From Rozella allomycis CSF55 (taxonomy: Eukaryota; Rozellomycota), in assembly GCA_000442015.1 (NCBI GenBank), contig KE560937.1:33704-97703 (forward strand): a stretch of DNA of 64,000 nt, read 5' to 3'. This document shows, in pieces, positions 35,401 through 47,713 of this stretch. The notes below the pieces were generated by a model. That model worked only from the letters and a program-made list of their open reading frames with translations. It was not told where the DNA came from and made no database searches. Position numbers and translations under genes: made by a program. The first letter of the stretch is position 1; every line of letters begins with the position of its first letter.

Positions 35401-38400
35401 TCTATCATAAACACCGCCAAAATCTAAATATTGTCGAACAAGTTCCAACGGTGGCTGAGATCCGTAAGTATCCTTTTTAGGCATATTCAAATCATCAATA
35501 AACATGACAATCTTTGAATTATTTGGAGCACCGAGAATATTTTTTCTCTTCTTTTCAAGCTTCAGTTCTAAAATCTGCTGTGTCATGGCTGAAGTAGTTT
35601 GTGCAGAAAAGTTCAAATTGGCTTGCAAATATCCCCTGTTCTTTGTCAATTTATTCAAACAATCCATTATCATGAATGACTTTCCAACTCCAGTAGTTCC
35701 AGATATTAATGTGGGGTGATCATGATTTATTAGATACTCTAAAAAGAAGCTATAACGAACAGTGTCAACAGTTGGGACCATGATTTGAAAAAATGGGACT
35801 GATTGGTCAAAACTAAAGGAGGGAACAAGCTCATCCCAAGGTTGGAATCTCTTCTTCTTAAAGTCCACATAGTATGAATAAACAGATTGTTGCGATGGAA
35901 TGCTGAAATCACTGACAATGTTATTATCAAGGGTCTCACGGGCAAAAGTATCAAATGAATCATGACATCCATCAGCCAAGTTGCCTCCAATAGACCAAAT
36001 ATAAGCAAATGAAAAAATATAACCAAACAAGGACTTCAAATCTGCTGTAGATTGGTTATATTCAATTTCATCTTTTCTTTCCAATTGCGTTTCAAGAATT
36101 TTACACAATGAAGCAACCAAATTCACATTCACAGTTGAAATGTATTCTTTGCAATTCTTTCTAACAAACTTCAATCCAACATCAACAAACTGATCAAAAA
36201 AGGACATTAAAACTTCTTTGTGTTCATCATTAATATAATCAGGTAAACCTTTCATCCATTTCTTTACATATGGCTGCCAACCAAGAATCATTGGATCTAA
36301 ATAGACCATCCCACAGCGACTAACAGTGGCAGGTGATGCAACAGCCAAATCTGAAACTTCAAAGACCATGTGGATAGTATTATTCAGTTTAATTCGTTCT
36401 CCATTAGTTAAACAAAGCAATTTATTATCATCTAAAACAGTATTCATATTTTCAATCCACAATGCATCTACTGGACCATCACACACGATCCATTTCTCAT
36501 CGCTTGTTGTATCAGAAACTTGCGCTCTCACTATATTCCCCATCAAACCATCTTTCCATTCCATTGTAGCTAAATTAAACTCTCCATACAATTCTGCCAT
36601 TGTTATACACTTTGGATTCAATACAAACGTTCTAACTTTTTGATAATCTGGATTATTCGGATCTCTTTCCTTTAATTTAGTCAATGCAGATGCTAATATT
36701 TCATAATTAGTTGTCTTTCCACTTCCAGTAGGCCCAACAAGCATAACACCATGACGAACTTTCATTGTTTCATACAACTGAATAACTCTCTCAACAAACG
36801 CTGGAACAATATCCAACTTTCTTTCTGTCATTGAATCTTGAATAGCATTCAACAAAACACCGTAATCCAAAGGTGGAACTGTAACTGCTGGAAACAAATC
36901 ATTCAAAATTCCTTTAAACAGTGGAATATCATCAGCTAAGAATTTTGGCAGATTGGAATCTCTTAATGATCTAATCAATGCAACATCTTCATTCAGATTT
37001 GGACTTGCTCTCTTCAATGCGCCAGCCATATTAACTGTAGATTTCACAGCTCTCATTCCAAAATCATAGTGATCCTGTTGAGACAATTGTTCACTACACA
37101 GTTTATACAAATTGACCAATTTTCTTGACAAAATCTTTGCGTTTTCAAAGCCTTCTGAAAACAAAATAATTTCAGCAATCAAAGCATAATCAGGAACTTT
37201 ATAAAATTAACAAACAAAAGTTACTCATCATAGCAATCGGTCTAAACAATGCCTTCAAATTATCAGGCAATTCAGTTCTTCCAGCATATCCACTATTTTC
37301 AAATCAACAAGAGAAATTACGGATTCATTGTAATATAAGAGTTACAAGTTTGTATTAATCGAATGTCTTTTCCTTCAAAAATAAATCTATGCACTTTGGC
37401 ATCCTTTGCTCTCTTGATTGTTAACAGTTGTTGCGCGACAACAGACAAAACTTCTACATTGATTCTATTAAACTCATCAAAACAGGCCCACGCTCCTGAT
37501 TGCGCTAATCCTGCAAAAAACTTGCCCATCATTTTATAATCCAATGCATCACTACAATTAAACACAACACATTGTCTAGCAACAGCCTTTGCTAAATCTT
37601 TAACAGTCTCAGTCTTTCCTGTTCCCGCAGGCCCTAGCGGTGATCCTCCCAAGTTCAATTGAATAGCACTTGTAAGCGTCATGTAACAGCGATCAGTCAA
37701 TGGTGTAATAACAAGTCTTGGTGAGCATCCAAGATATTCATATCCATATTCAAATGTTGAATTAGTCATCTTCACAACACACGAATCATTCTCAGCATCC
37801 CAATAATATCTCAACTGCTTGTTCCATTCAAAATCATTTTGATCATTCACTCGGCTATTAATTAAGCCTATCAATATATCTCTTGCATGAACTTCTATTG
37901 TTATTAAAGCACCAAGTTTTCCTCTATTCAATCTAGATAAGTTTCCACGGACCATAGTTGCAAGTTTAATCAGATTCTTTTAAGTTAACAATAATTAAAT
38001 TACCTGTACGCATTTATCTTTATACTTTTGAAGACTTGATAACACTTTGTTAGATTTTAAACACTCCGTAACGTCTCTACACCAAATTATTTGTGAAACT
38101 GCTAATACAATCTGTCCAGGCTGACTTAATATCCACTCATCTCTAGGCATTCTCTCATACTCGGTCAATCCAGTTTTAATAGCCTTCCTAACTGTATTGT
38201 ACATGCCATCTTCAACAGACGATAACCATGATTCAACATTTCCTCTAGCCTTCACAGTCTTAATAAACGCGAGTCTTTCACCCTCAGGTGACATCATGGC
38301 TAAAATATCAATGCTCTTGGGTTCACTTGAAAATTCCAGTGATTTAATTGCATCAAAACATTTGCTCAAATGTGGCTGAACAGCAAGCGGATTTCTTGTT

Positions 38401-41400
38401 TGAGACAAAATTTCAATCAACTCATCATTACCTAAATTGTTACTTGTTTTAAAACGTACTGAGAAAATAAGCACGGGGAAATAGCAATCTTTTAGATTCA
38501 AGGTACTCTTCCAAACATTTTTGAATCTTTTCTAATAATTGATTATTCTGTTGCATAGTCTCCAATAGTCCTGACACCGTTCCTGCTTTGATTGCAAGTG
38601 GGTTTCGGCTTGTTTTTCTCATTATATCTTTCCATGACTTATCAACTTGTGAAAACATCTTGGATTCTTCAGGTAGCTGTCTTTGAATATCAGGAGCACT
38701 AAAAATGGTTTCCAAGTACAACCAACTACGTTGACATGCTATCCATTCTTCCAAAGTTTCTGAAAATAGAGCAAGCTGTTTATCCCATCTTTCAACTTCA
38801 TTCTTGATCGGGCCATTATGTCTAGATCCTCTAATTGTCGCTACAATCACTTGACTATCTTCCAACTGGGCACCAATTTCATCAACACCGCCCAAAATAA
38901 AAACATCCTGTTTAAGTTATTCTTTGATAATTTACTTTGTAGTCTCGATATGGCAAGACAGTAAATTCAAGCTCTCCCCACGTTTTCTGGACTTTGGACA
39001 ACATTTCTTCCAACGCTGCTTCTGATGAAGCTTGAGCAGATATAGCAGAAATATCCTCTTTGAACAAGAACACATTCATATCATTAAGATTTCCAAGTGT
39101 AAATGTTTCATCTTTGGCAATAACTTTTCCAATAACTTCTTGAATCTTTTCCCAGTGTCTAGGTTTCAAGGCCTGGTTTCTCAAATCCACAATCGTTGGG
39201 TATATCTGACGAAACTCTTCCACCTTTGATCGCAATTTCGGGACAACTTCATTAGGAGGAAGTCCTTTTTCCACTTGAACAACCGTCTTCAAATAAGACA
39301 AAATCTTGTTATTCATATCTTCAATATCCAATTTTTCAAATGGCATCTCACGCCAATTTCTAAAGTTGATAGAAAAGTTTATCTTTACTTTACTAGAGAA
39401 TCAAACTCTTCAAAGGAAGTCCACAATGTCTTTTTTATAGTTAAATCATGAAGTGTTTCATCCACTTCAGTAAATTTGGAAGCAGTCATCTTAAAGTCTT
39501 TTTGATATGAAATGTAAGAATCGGAAAGTTTTTGTTGCTTATTTAAGGAGCTCAAAAGGTCATCAATATAGTTTATCACAGTTGAAGAGGCAGACGTTGG
39601 ATTGAGAATCAAGGAATCTTGAGCCTTGTTTTTAATGTCATTGACTTCTGCCAACATTTCATTAACATTCTTCTCAAGCTCAAATGAAAACTTTTGTATA
39701 TTTTCTTCTTTGGCATCTTCAAATATTTCAATACAATCCTTTAATTGCCTAGATGTTGGGACCAGAGTTTGATATAAAGCAAGCTCTGTGGGTGAAATAT
39801 TGACATTGTATTCTTCCACTAAACTATAAAACTTCACGGTTTCTTCAATTCTGTCTTCCAATGAAGCCATTATTGATTTCACTTTTTAAAAAGAAACATA
39901 GAACAATTACCATAATCAAGGTGATGTAAATTATCAACAAATGATTCTACCGACATCGGATTAGATTTTAGAATTCTGATAGATTCATTCAATTCAACCA
40001 AAAGCTTTTCATTTTTAGAATGCGCAAGTTTTGGTAAAAGAACTTCCAAGTAGTTAAAGCACCTGATCGGTGATGGCAAGAGAAGTTTCTGTAAATTAAC
40101 ACTATCAATTAACATATTGCCAACTTGGCATGAAGTTTGAATTGATTCCATTTCTTTCCTTTGAGCTGTATACTTTTTCAATGCCCCTTCAAAAAACTCC
40201 AAACTCAAATCCTGGCTTTCAATACTCTCCATTGTGATTGTAAGATTTTCATTAAACATTTTTACGTATTGATCAAAAGTATGAGCAAAATGGTTAGCCA
40301 AATTGAAGTTGCCCGATAAGACACCTTTCATACGATTAAATAGCACCTGAAAATAAACGTCATCTAATACAATTTCAAAAACATTGGGTCCATCAGAGAA
40401 ACTAGCCTCGTCCAAAAGTTCCTTTTTGTCAATATATGTTACACTAGAACAAAGGGGTGTGAAATTTTCTAATATGTTAACAAAACTTTTCGATATTTTT
40501 TCCAATCCATTTAAGAATTCGTTGTATGAAGGTAAGAATTCTAATGTGGACTCATTCATGGTAATCTCGGTCCTGAACATTGGAGAATCATGATTCATTT
40601 TCTTCTGCATATCCGTCTTATTAGTTTTTAACAAAAATGATTCTTGCTTAATTATATCAATAAGGGTTGAAGTCTTCAGGGTCCACAGAAAATGTTGATT
40701 GCTTTCAGTAGAATCATTGACCACGTTTTCATCCGTAAAATGACGGAACAAGAGAACAACTAAATCATTCATAGATGATATTGAGACAGCCTGCAATGCA
40801 TTAACCACAAGGTAATCTGACATTTTTACGAATCTTTGTAATCTAAAGGACATTTTTCTTTTTGCCGCTCTTTCTGTATAAACCATCTTAACGGGCTCCA
40901 TGGCTTCTTTAGAGCTTCCCTTCCTAGCCTTTTTCTCTCTTGAAGAGGAACTAGAAGATCTCTTGGAATATGAACTTTCAAACTGCTCCTTGGTCTTCAA
41001 CGTAAAAGATTTTATGCACTCTTCACAGCAATCACTAATTAATTTTTCAACCTGGCTCCTAAAATCATTAAGATTGCTAACTGAATGCTTCACGGAGTCC
41101 TCATGTTGTTTAATGAATACTGGAAGATCATAAGTAATTTCCTTTTGAATCGCATGAAATCTCAAAAACTTGAAATTTTGGCATACTTTCCTAACTTCTA
41201 GCAAAGGTTTGCAAAGCCTTGAATCAACAATAAAGAGATTTTCTGTTAAGTACTTTTTAGCTTCATCTATCTTCTTTCCTCGCACATGCTTCCTCCAAGA
41301 TGTAAAACATTTCCAAGATCTATACTTTGAAAAGAACGGGATTTTAATTATTTTGTTAAAAAGATGGTATTCACGAATCCACTGATGCAAAGCAGTGAAT

Positions 41401-42029
41401 TCTGCCTTTCCTTGGACAAAATGTGTTACTCCCTATGGTTCATATATATTTTTCGTTACCTTTGCTGATAAAGTATAAAAATTTTGCTTGTCGATTTCTA
41501 AGAAATCTACAATAGTCAAATCATACGGATTAAACCTTCCATTTTCTTGAACATTTGGAACCATGTAAACAAACTCCGTGGATTGCTTTTCTTTATTAAT
41601 CTTTTCTATGAAATCAAGAGGATTTCTGAGTTTTTGCTGATAAACCTTCCTCTCGACTTTTGACTTAAGGGTCTCAACTTTGTATTCGGTCGTCACTTTG
41701 TTTTCAAATTGGTCAATCGGTGGTAACTGAGACTTTCTTAAAGACACTGACATTTCCCCGTAGTTATCATAACTGATTGGTTTGTATGTGCGTCTCATCT
41801 TCAGTATTTTGTCGTCAACCCGACTTCCAGTCCTCTTTCCAGCTGCTCTGTTAACAAAATCAGGTATTGCATATAGCCTTGATTCCAGGATTTTGGATAT
41901 ATCACTGCTACTTTGAGGTTTTACTAAATTTGTTGGAATAGATGGAAGAAAGCTTTTTGGTTGGTATTCTTTGTTATCCATATAGTAAACAAACAAAAAA
42001 GTCCGGCAATCAACATTAAAGAAATTCAT
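29489..42029 (-). CDS. Axonemal dynein heavy chain, inner-arm single-headed type
   Basis: About 4,000 residues in some fourteen exons, the longest 5 kb. The tail starts MDNKEYQ (ATG 41981, or 42029 with 16 more residues) and contains LSAKGVTHFV and [14 protein letters not shown], typical of DNAH1/3/7/12-like inner-arm chains. The linker leads to the motor ring: AAA1 P-loop [10 protein letters not shown] near 37,620, AAA2 GPTGSGKTT near 36,730, AAA3 GTTGVGKS near 35,690 and AAA4 GVGGTGKQ near 34,560. The coiled-coil stalk lies near 33,000-33,900, AAA5/6 follow, and the end has [27 protein letters not shown] and ALLCQLNE. It drives flagellar bending. All four P-loops look intact. Introns such as 41433-41459, 35312-35339 and 29955-29980 follow the local 26-29 nt rule. 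Confidence 0.95.
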
Positions 42030-42129
42030 ATTTAAGAAATAAAATAGGATTATAATAAGGATTAAAGGATATTGAATTTCATCTCAAAACAAAATAACAA
42101 CTTAAAATAATTGGGGGTTATTCACCATG

Positions 42130-42177
42130 TCACTTTACATAAAAATACATAAGTCACATTACATAAAAATACATAAA
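42130..42177. repeat. Tandem 24-bp direct repeat, two copies
   Basis: Two adjacent 24-base units occupy 42130-42153 and 42154-42177. They differ only at the sixth base (T in the first, A in the second) and at the last base. The unit is AT-rich and built around CATAAAAATACAT. It lies between the start of the dynein gene and the end of the glycosyltransferase-like gene. No function is evident. Confidence 0.9.
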
Positions 42178-42505
42178 TGGTAAAAATATTAAAAGACTTT
42201 ACCAAGGTTAAATGTTTGCTGCATGGTTGTTTCTCATAATTAAGAGCCAAACTAGTGACTATTACAAGACGATAGAATATGCTGCTTTTCTCAGCCGCAG
42301 GGCGAGATCTTTGTCCATCCTGACGCGGAAGTGTACAGTATGAAATCCCCGGAGGGAACTGCTTCGTTTGTCCAGATGTTAATCTATGAAAAGTCTAAAT
42401 TTCTCAAATAATTTTTAATCCAAAATTTTCATAGGTTATGGCTATTAATGCAAACAGACCTGTCGTCATCTTCGATTTTTATTTTTCGTTAGTTTTAAGA
42501 CAAAA
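42178..42505. other. Gene-free stretch with a GC-richer island, unassigned
   Basis: Between the repeat and the stop of the next gene there is no convincing coding exon. Bases 42290-42400 are about half G+C in a region that is otherwise about one third. On the minus strand an open frame of about 85 codons without a Met covers the island (it contains FPPGISYCTLPRQDG), and the plus strand has GEIFVHPDAEVYSMKSPEG. Neither recalls a family, nor do they join neighbours by a normal intron. The island could be a structured RNA gene, a gene remnant or an inserted fragment. I see no tRNA fold in it. Confidence 0.4.
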
Positions 42506-44416
42506 TCATACAATTCTTACATCTAGTTCTCCATTAAAAGGATGTCGCCAACCACATTGGAATTGTTCTTGGCCGTATAATCTGGAATTCATCGTGCTAG
42601 TATTATAGCCAACATGATACATGAGTAATGTTTTCGTTGCCACCATTTTACAAGATGAGCATTCTTGAAAATGTCCTCGCAAGCATTTCTGAAGGATTAC
42701 ATCGGTGGGGTAATTTGATTCGTTTACCTTACTCTTTTTACTTTTAAAAGATTACTAAAAGATTTGAAAGAGTATTCGCTATTGTCTGCCTGAAAATAAG
42801 GCCACTATATTTTTAAATTTGCATAGTTACCTTCCACCAGTCCCTATAAATAAAGAACAATGATCAGGGGACTCCAGTTGTAATTGATATAATGCACGCA
42901 TAAAGGTTGACCATTTTCCTTCACACAAAGGAAAATCGTCTTCGATAAGAGCAATATATCTGGAGTCGAAAGAATTTGATGCCAATGCAATCGCCTTCGA
43001 AAAGTGCAATCTTTGGTTGTAGGTATCACCGTCCAGCTGGACCCATTTCAGGAATTCATTTGCCTTTTTATTGTCTTTCAGAAGGTTTTTTGCCTTGAAG
43101 TATGTTTCGTGAAATGAAAAATGAGTAAACACGATCATTTTCATTCTTTTGAATAAAGGATGGTTTGAATCATCGGGAAATTCTTTTAAGTATGACTGTA
43201 TTGTGTCTATCAAGTGACTAGGATTTCCGGGTCTTGGTGCAGTCATAATTAGGAAAGTTAATATAGGTTGATCATTTTCACCCAATTGTGCAATTTCAAA
43301 TGGAGAAGGCGTAATTTGTGGTTTCGTATGAATAGTATTGCTAAAACAAAGAACAAAAAGCAAAATAAACGAAAACAAGTATAGTTGCCTCAGCCAACCC
43401 TTCCTTGTCCAGTGTGATCTGCATTTTTCAATTACTTCCCATCCTTCCCGGCTTTTCGAAAAAACAATGAATGTTATAACTTGCAGAGTACCTAGTAAAA
43501 ATGACGATATATGCCACCACCACTTGCACTGAATTGTCAATGGTAATGACATAAAGCATAACATTAAGTAACTTTTTCTGACAACTACCGCAAAACTTTT
43601 TTGAGCTGATTTCAGGTCTTCAAAAATGACCATGTACCTATCGCCTGATCGTAACGATTGTAACATCAATATAGCCCATAATAACGGATATAAGCCTATT
43701 AAATATTTTTTGATCATAATACCTTCAGACGTTTGATGCATGGCTTCGTTAAAAAATAGTGAGGGAAAAGTCCATCCAATTGCCCGGGAAAATAGAAACC
43801 CGATACCATACTGTATAATAGAAACCATGATTATGCTTAAGAATAACAGATATTTGAAGCTTATAATAGGACCTACAATCCCTGATAGCGAAGATTCTAA
43901 AAGCCATAATGATACAAACGAAATAAGTGCTTCAAACGGGTTCTTGATCAAGAATGGGGCCATGTAATATCCCGTAAAGTCTTTTCCAAAATATACATAT
44001 TTTGTTGCCGCACCTGAATATTCTAAAATTCCGCTACCTTCCATCAACGTGATGCAAAAGGACAGTAAAATGACGAAAGTAGTAGCTGGCAAAAATTCTA
44101 ATTTCAATGACGTAAATATATTCTGTCTGAGCACAATTGTATCGCAAGAATTATCGTTTTTGAACAAATTGCTATTCCTGACCACCTCAAAGGTTGAATA
44201 AGGCAATGATGGAAACCATCTTGAACTACTTCGCTCTGTGTTTGTTAAATCAGAGATCCCCTCCTGTGTAAAACGTACCTTCCATAAACCTGGCAACAAC
44301 TTAAATAATTTTTGGGCAATACTTTGCTTGCCATTAATGTTATTTTCATTTCTGTGACTATATTGTTTTTCTCTATCCTTTAATTTGACAAGTTCGAGAA
44401 CTTCAACGGCTGTCAT
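42506..44416 (-). CDS. Polytopic membrane protein with C-terminal glycosyltransferase-like domain
   Basis: Three exons give about 610 residues. The N-terminal half has five or six membrane helices (for instance LEFLPATTFVILLSFC, LLFLSIIMVSIIQYGIGFLF, LIGLYPLLWAILML), laid out like a rhomboid-type bundle, plus one more helix LYLFSFILLFVLCF. The C-terminal half is soluble: FLIMTAPRPGNPSHL, then ALIEDDFPLCEGKW, where EDD could be the nucleotide-sugar metal site, GTGGSGLI, PTDVILQKCL, YHVGYNTST and QCGWRHPFNGELD. This resembles an uncharacterised fungal family of PGAP4-like glycosyltransferases. A role in modifying glycoproteins or GPI anchors in the secretory pathway is inferred. Splicing restores the PTDV...WRHPF end, and the stop lies at 42506. 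Confidence 0.65.
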
Positions 44417-44589
44417 TAAATTAATTGGTAAACCCTGCTCCGAAACTCCGTTACCAAGACAATACTTATATTACTCAAGTCTCCATATCCTTTAAAATAT
44501 TTTCCCATACAAATGACATAATTTTTTTGAAAACTCGTTAGACTTTATAGAAATTATAGAAATGTAATATTTCCAATCTCAAATCGGCA

Positions 44590-45306
44590 ATGTTCTCATT
44601 GTATAATATTTACATAGTTGATTTATACTACATATCTGGAATTGTTTTCATAGCCATGGCTTACTTTTCACCATTCAATAGGCTCAAAAGTCTTCTTCTC
44701 CATGGAAACACCTTAATTAAGTCAGGACAATGTAATTTAGGCGTTTTCTACATCAAAAAGAAAAATTTTAGCCATTTTTATTTACTTGCTGTAATTTTAG
44801 GTTGCTATAAGATGTACTATAATGAAACCGCATCCATTGAATTACCTTTCGTATTCCTGTTACACTTAATTCGAAGGTTATACGAAACAGTATTCATATT
44901 TAAATACCGTAGTTATTCAAAAATGCATATAATGCATTATTTGGCCGGGCATTTCTATTACTTCTCGGTATGGGAAATAGTGAGTAGAATATCACTCTTG
45001 TCAACAGTTACATGCATAGTCTTAGTAATATTACAATGCTTTCAATTTTATTTACACGTTATATTGGCTTCAAATACCAACCACGAAACATTGCCTCACC
45101 AGTTCCCGTATGATATCCTTATTTGCCCTCATTACTTTGTGGAAGTTGTGATGTATATTGTAATTTGCTATTGCGCCAGCTCGAAATCTGCAATTTTAAT
45201 GGTCATATTCACTACATTAAACCTAACCATATCTGCATCTTATTTGAAGACATCCTACGAGAAAGTCGGGATTAAGAAATATGCCATCTTTTATGGTGTC
45301 TATTAG
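44590..45306 (+). CDS. DFG10: Polyprenol reductase, SRD5A3/DFG10 type
   Basis: One exon of 238 residues with about six membrane helices. The C-terminal steroid 5-alpha-reductase domain is recognisable by HLIRRLYETVF, KMHIMHYLAGHFYYFSVW, and the NADPH/substrate segment LPHQFPYDILICPHYFVEV. In this branch of the family the substrate is polyprenol/polyprenal, giving the dolichol that carries N-glycans in the ER. The usual last helices and the Y..NRKALIPF ending are replaced by YEKVGIKKYAIFYGVY, so the C terminus is divergent or trimmed by a few residues. The next gene begins 112 bases downstream on the same strand. Confidence 0.78.
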   Translation: MFSLYNIYIVDLYYISGIVFIAMAYFSPFNRLKSLLLHGNTLIKSGQCNLGVFYIKKKNFSHFYLLAVILGCYKMYYNETASIELPFVFLLHLIRRLYETVFIFKYRSYSKMHIMHYLAGHFYYFSVWEIVSRISLLSTVTCIVLVILQCFQFYLHVILASNTNHETLPHQFPYDILICPHYFVEVVMYIVICYCASSKSAILMVIFTTLNLTISASYLKTSYEKVGIKKYAIFYGVY

Positions 45307-45418
45307 GAATTTCGATAAATTATTGACAGTTTTTCATATTTTACTGCTGTATTATGAGATGAAAGGTTAAATAAGAGTCAGTTTTTTAGACATCGGCCAA
45401 TTCCGAATCAGCCACAAA

Positions 45419-46322
45419 ATGGAGATCCCAATAGTTACTAAGTATTACCTCGGTGGGATACTATTTACTGCTCTACTTTGCGTAATATCATTAGAAGTTT
45501 GTTATACCAGCATTTAGATTTGGTTACTCCTTACAAACTCTACTTTAATCCAGATCTTGTGGTCAGAAAACTACAGGTATCGTTTCATTTACAGTATAGT
45601 ACAGTTTTGGAGATTGATCACACCATTTTTATATTACGGATCATTTAATTTGGAGCTTTTGATTTCGGTCTATGTTTTACTGAATCAATTTCGGCATCTT
45701 GAACTAATGTCATTCAGGAATAGAAATGCAGATTTTCTTTATATGCTGATATTCTTTTGTTCTTCTTTATTGGTAAATTATAATATTCTGCGCTATTGTT
45801 TAGGTTATCGACTATTTTGTCCGTACAGCGTTTTTATCATCGGCATTGGAATTTGCTGTTTTATATGTGTGGTCTAGGCTCAACCCAAATATGCATTTGA
45901 TGCTTATTTTATTTCCTGTTCGAGCTCCCTATGCACCTTATGGATTGATGGCTATTCATTATTTGCTCATGGGTCGATCATTAAACTACGAATTAATGGG
46001 AATTTTTGTCGGGCATTTGTATTACTACTTGACAGAAATCTACCCACGTCTAGGAGGCAAAAACTATCTTGAAGCACCGATTATTTTAAAAAGACTATTT
46101 GGTGAGATATCGGAAACATTAGAAGATATTACTGTAATAGACCACAGCAGAGTTGAAAATTTAAGCAGGAGAAATTTAGCGGCATCAAATACGGATTATC
46201 GAAATGAAGAACGCAATGAAGGCGATATTGATTCTGTCATTGGCAACTCAAATGGCACGACTGCGAATGATAACAATTTAAATAGTGGAAATGAAGAAGA
46301 AGAAATAAGACTAAGGGAATAG
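45419..46322 (+). CDS. DER1: Derlin (Der1-like rhomboid pseudoprotease)
   Basis: Four exons; the joins produce a classic Derlin: PIVTKYYLGG, then HLDLVTPYKLYFNPDLV, the WR motif FWRLITPFLYYGSF, FRNRNADFLYMLIFF, LYVWSRLNPNMHL, PVRAPYAPYGL and the GHLYYYLTEIYPRLGGKNYL end of the last helix. No rhomboid Ser-His dyad is present, as expected. Derlins form part of the ER channel that returns misfolded proteins to the cytosol. After the membrane core the tail is acidic and asparagine-rich (about 85 residues), without the SHP motif that I would look for to bind Cdc48. The start ATG is at 45419. Confidence 0.9.
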
Positions 46323-46396
46323 CGTTTATTTTGATAATAAATAATGCATCTTTACTTTTCAACCATTTTGTAAATTTACAAATTCACGCATAACTT

Positions 46397-47610
46397 ATGC
46401 ACGGTTACTATTGTCAAGCAGCAACAGTCTATAACCCCGAGTACCAACATTTCTCGCCTGGAAAGGCTTTTGAGCTCCTGTCAAAAGCTAGTTCCTCCTT
46501 TCAGCACATTCAGTTCAGATGGACAGTTTGGAACAAGCCTAAACCAGGAGACATTTACCTCATTTTTATGAAAAATGATGAAGTTTCGGATGATGGTTAC
46601 TTTTGGGCAAGTAAAGGTGAAAAAGCCCGGTTCCAATTAGAAGACTCCCAAGTAAACATGTCATGCTGTGTAAATAGATACTTGAAGTGACGACTAATGA
46701 AGATGGATATTCATTGGGAGACAATTATGTTACTATTACGAAAAAGCTTTATAGGCTTCTCAAAAGTGAGCATCCAATCGCTATAGTTCATTACGTAGGC
46801 GTTGACACAAGTATTAATAGTCATGTAAAAATAATAGATAATATACGAATTCCTGTGAAGCCCTGCATTCCGTTTCCTAAAGCCGCGACTTTGGCTAATA
46901 ATCCCTTGATGACACCTAGACAAAGTTCGTCATTTAGACCTCCCTTCGCTGGCTCACCCGCTGCGTCACCTGCTCTTCGTTATGCGTCTCCCATGAATAT
47001 TCAGAAGTCGCAAATACAATCACTATATGCTCCGAAAAGGCCAGGCCCTACTACGCCTCAATTTAACATGCCCAGACAGCCTGTACTGAACTCACAACTG
47101 TCTATTCAAGCCGCTAAGAAGAAGAAGAAAGGTGGGCCTGATTTTGACGATGGGGAAGATCTTTCAGGCGGTATTTATTAAACGTGAATTGTATTTATAG
47201 ACGACTTTGATAATTTTGCTGTCTATGAAGTCTCGCAGGCACGATTTATAAGAAACCATGATTTTATGTCAGAAATATTTTCAGACAACCAGCAATATTT
47301 TAAAGAAGAAACCGTGAGGGATATGGAAAAAGTTAATGAAATGAGACGAATTTTGGAACGACAAATTGTATGCCCATAGATTTACGATAAAAAGGAACTT
47401 ATTAATTTAGATATTCATGCTATGAATGAAAATCATTCGAAGAGAATACAAAGCATGACAGAAGAAGCAAAGCAATTCACAAAGTTGTATTCTGAAGTGT
47501 CAAATGCATCTTCAATAGAAGAATTAGAAAAATACGAAAAAGAAATGAAAGAGAAACGCTTCTTCAATATCTGTACTTTTGGCTCTAATTGCATTAAAAC
47601 AAGTATATAA
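46397..47610 (+). CDS. Protein with CG-1-like N terminus and BAF57-like coiled coil
   Basis: Four exons give about 370 residues. The N-terminal 140 residues (KPKPGDIYLIFMKND, DGYFWASKGEK, KLYRLLKSEHPIAIVHYVG) resemble the CG-1 DNA-binding domain of CAMTA factors, which has the same GS-phe/F...YR.L......IV.VHY spacing. A Pro/Ser-rich linker with a basic AAKKKKKGG patch and an acidic DFDDGEDLSG follow. The C terminus, YEVSQARFIRNHDFMSEIFS plus a long coiled coil, looks like the coiled-coil region of BAF57/SMARCE1, a SWI/SNF subunit (ARFQRNHRLISEI in animals). I read it as a candidate chromatin-remodelling or transcription protein. Both relationships are from memory and need profile searches; an HMG box is not present. 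Confidence 0.5.
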
Positions 47611-47713
47611 ATTTACATTCACATCACACATGTATCTTTATGTGACAGTTCGCAAATCATTGCGTTTCTATTTTTTCTATTTTTATCTTTCGATCGACCC
47701 AGCCACTTCGAAA

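Noticed and set aside
42290-42400. Possible U1 snRNA, because of a short GGGCGAG word
   Set aside because: The conserved 5-prime end with ACTTACCT and the U1 stem order are absent; the match is limited to nine bases.
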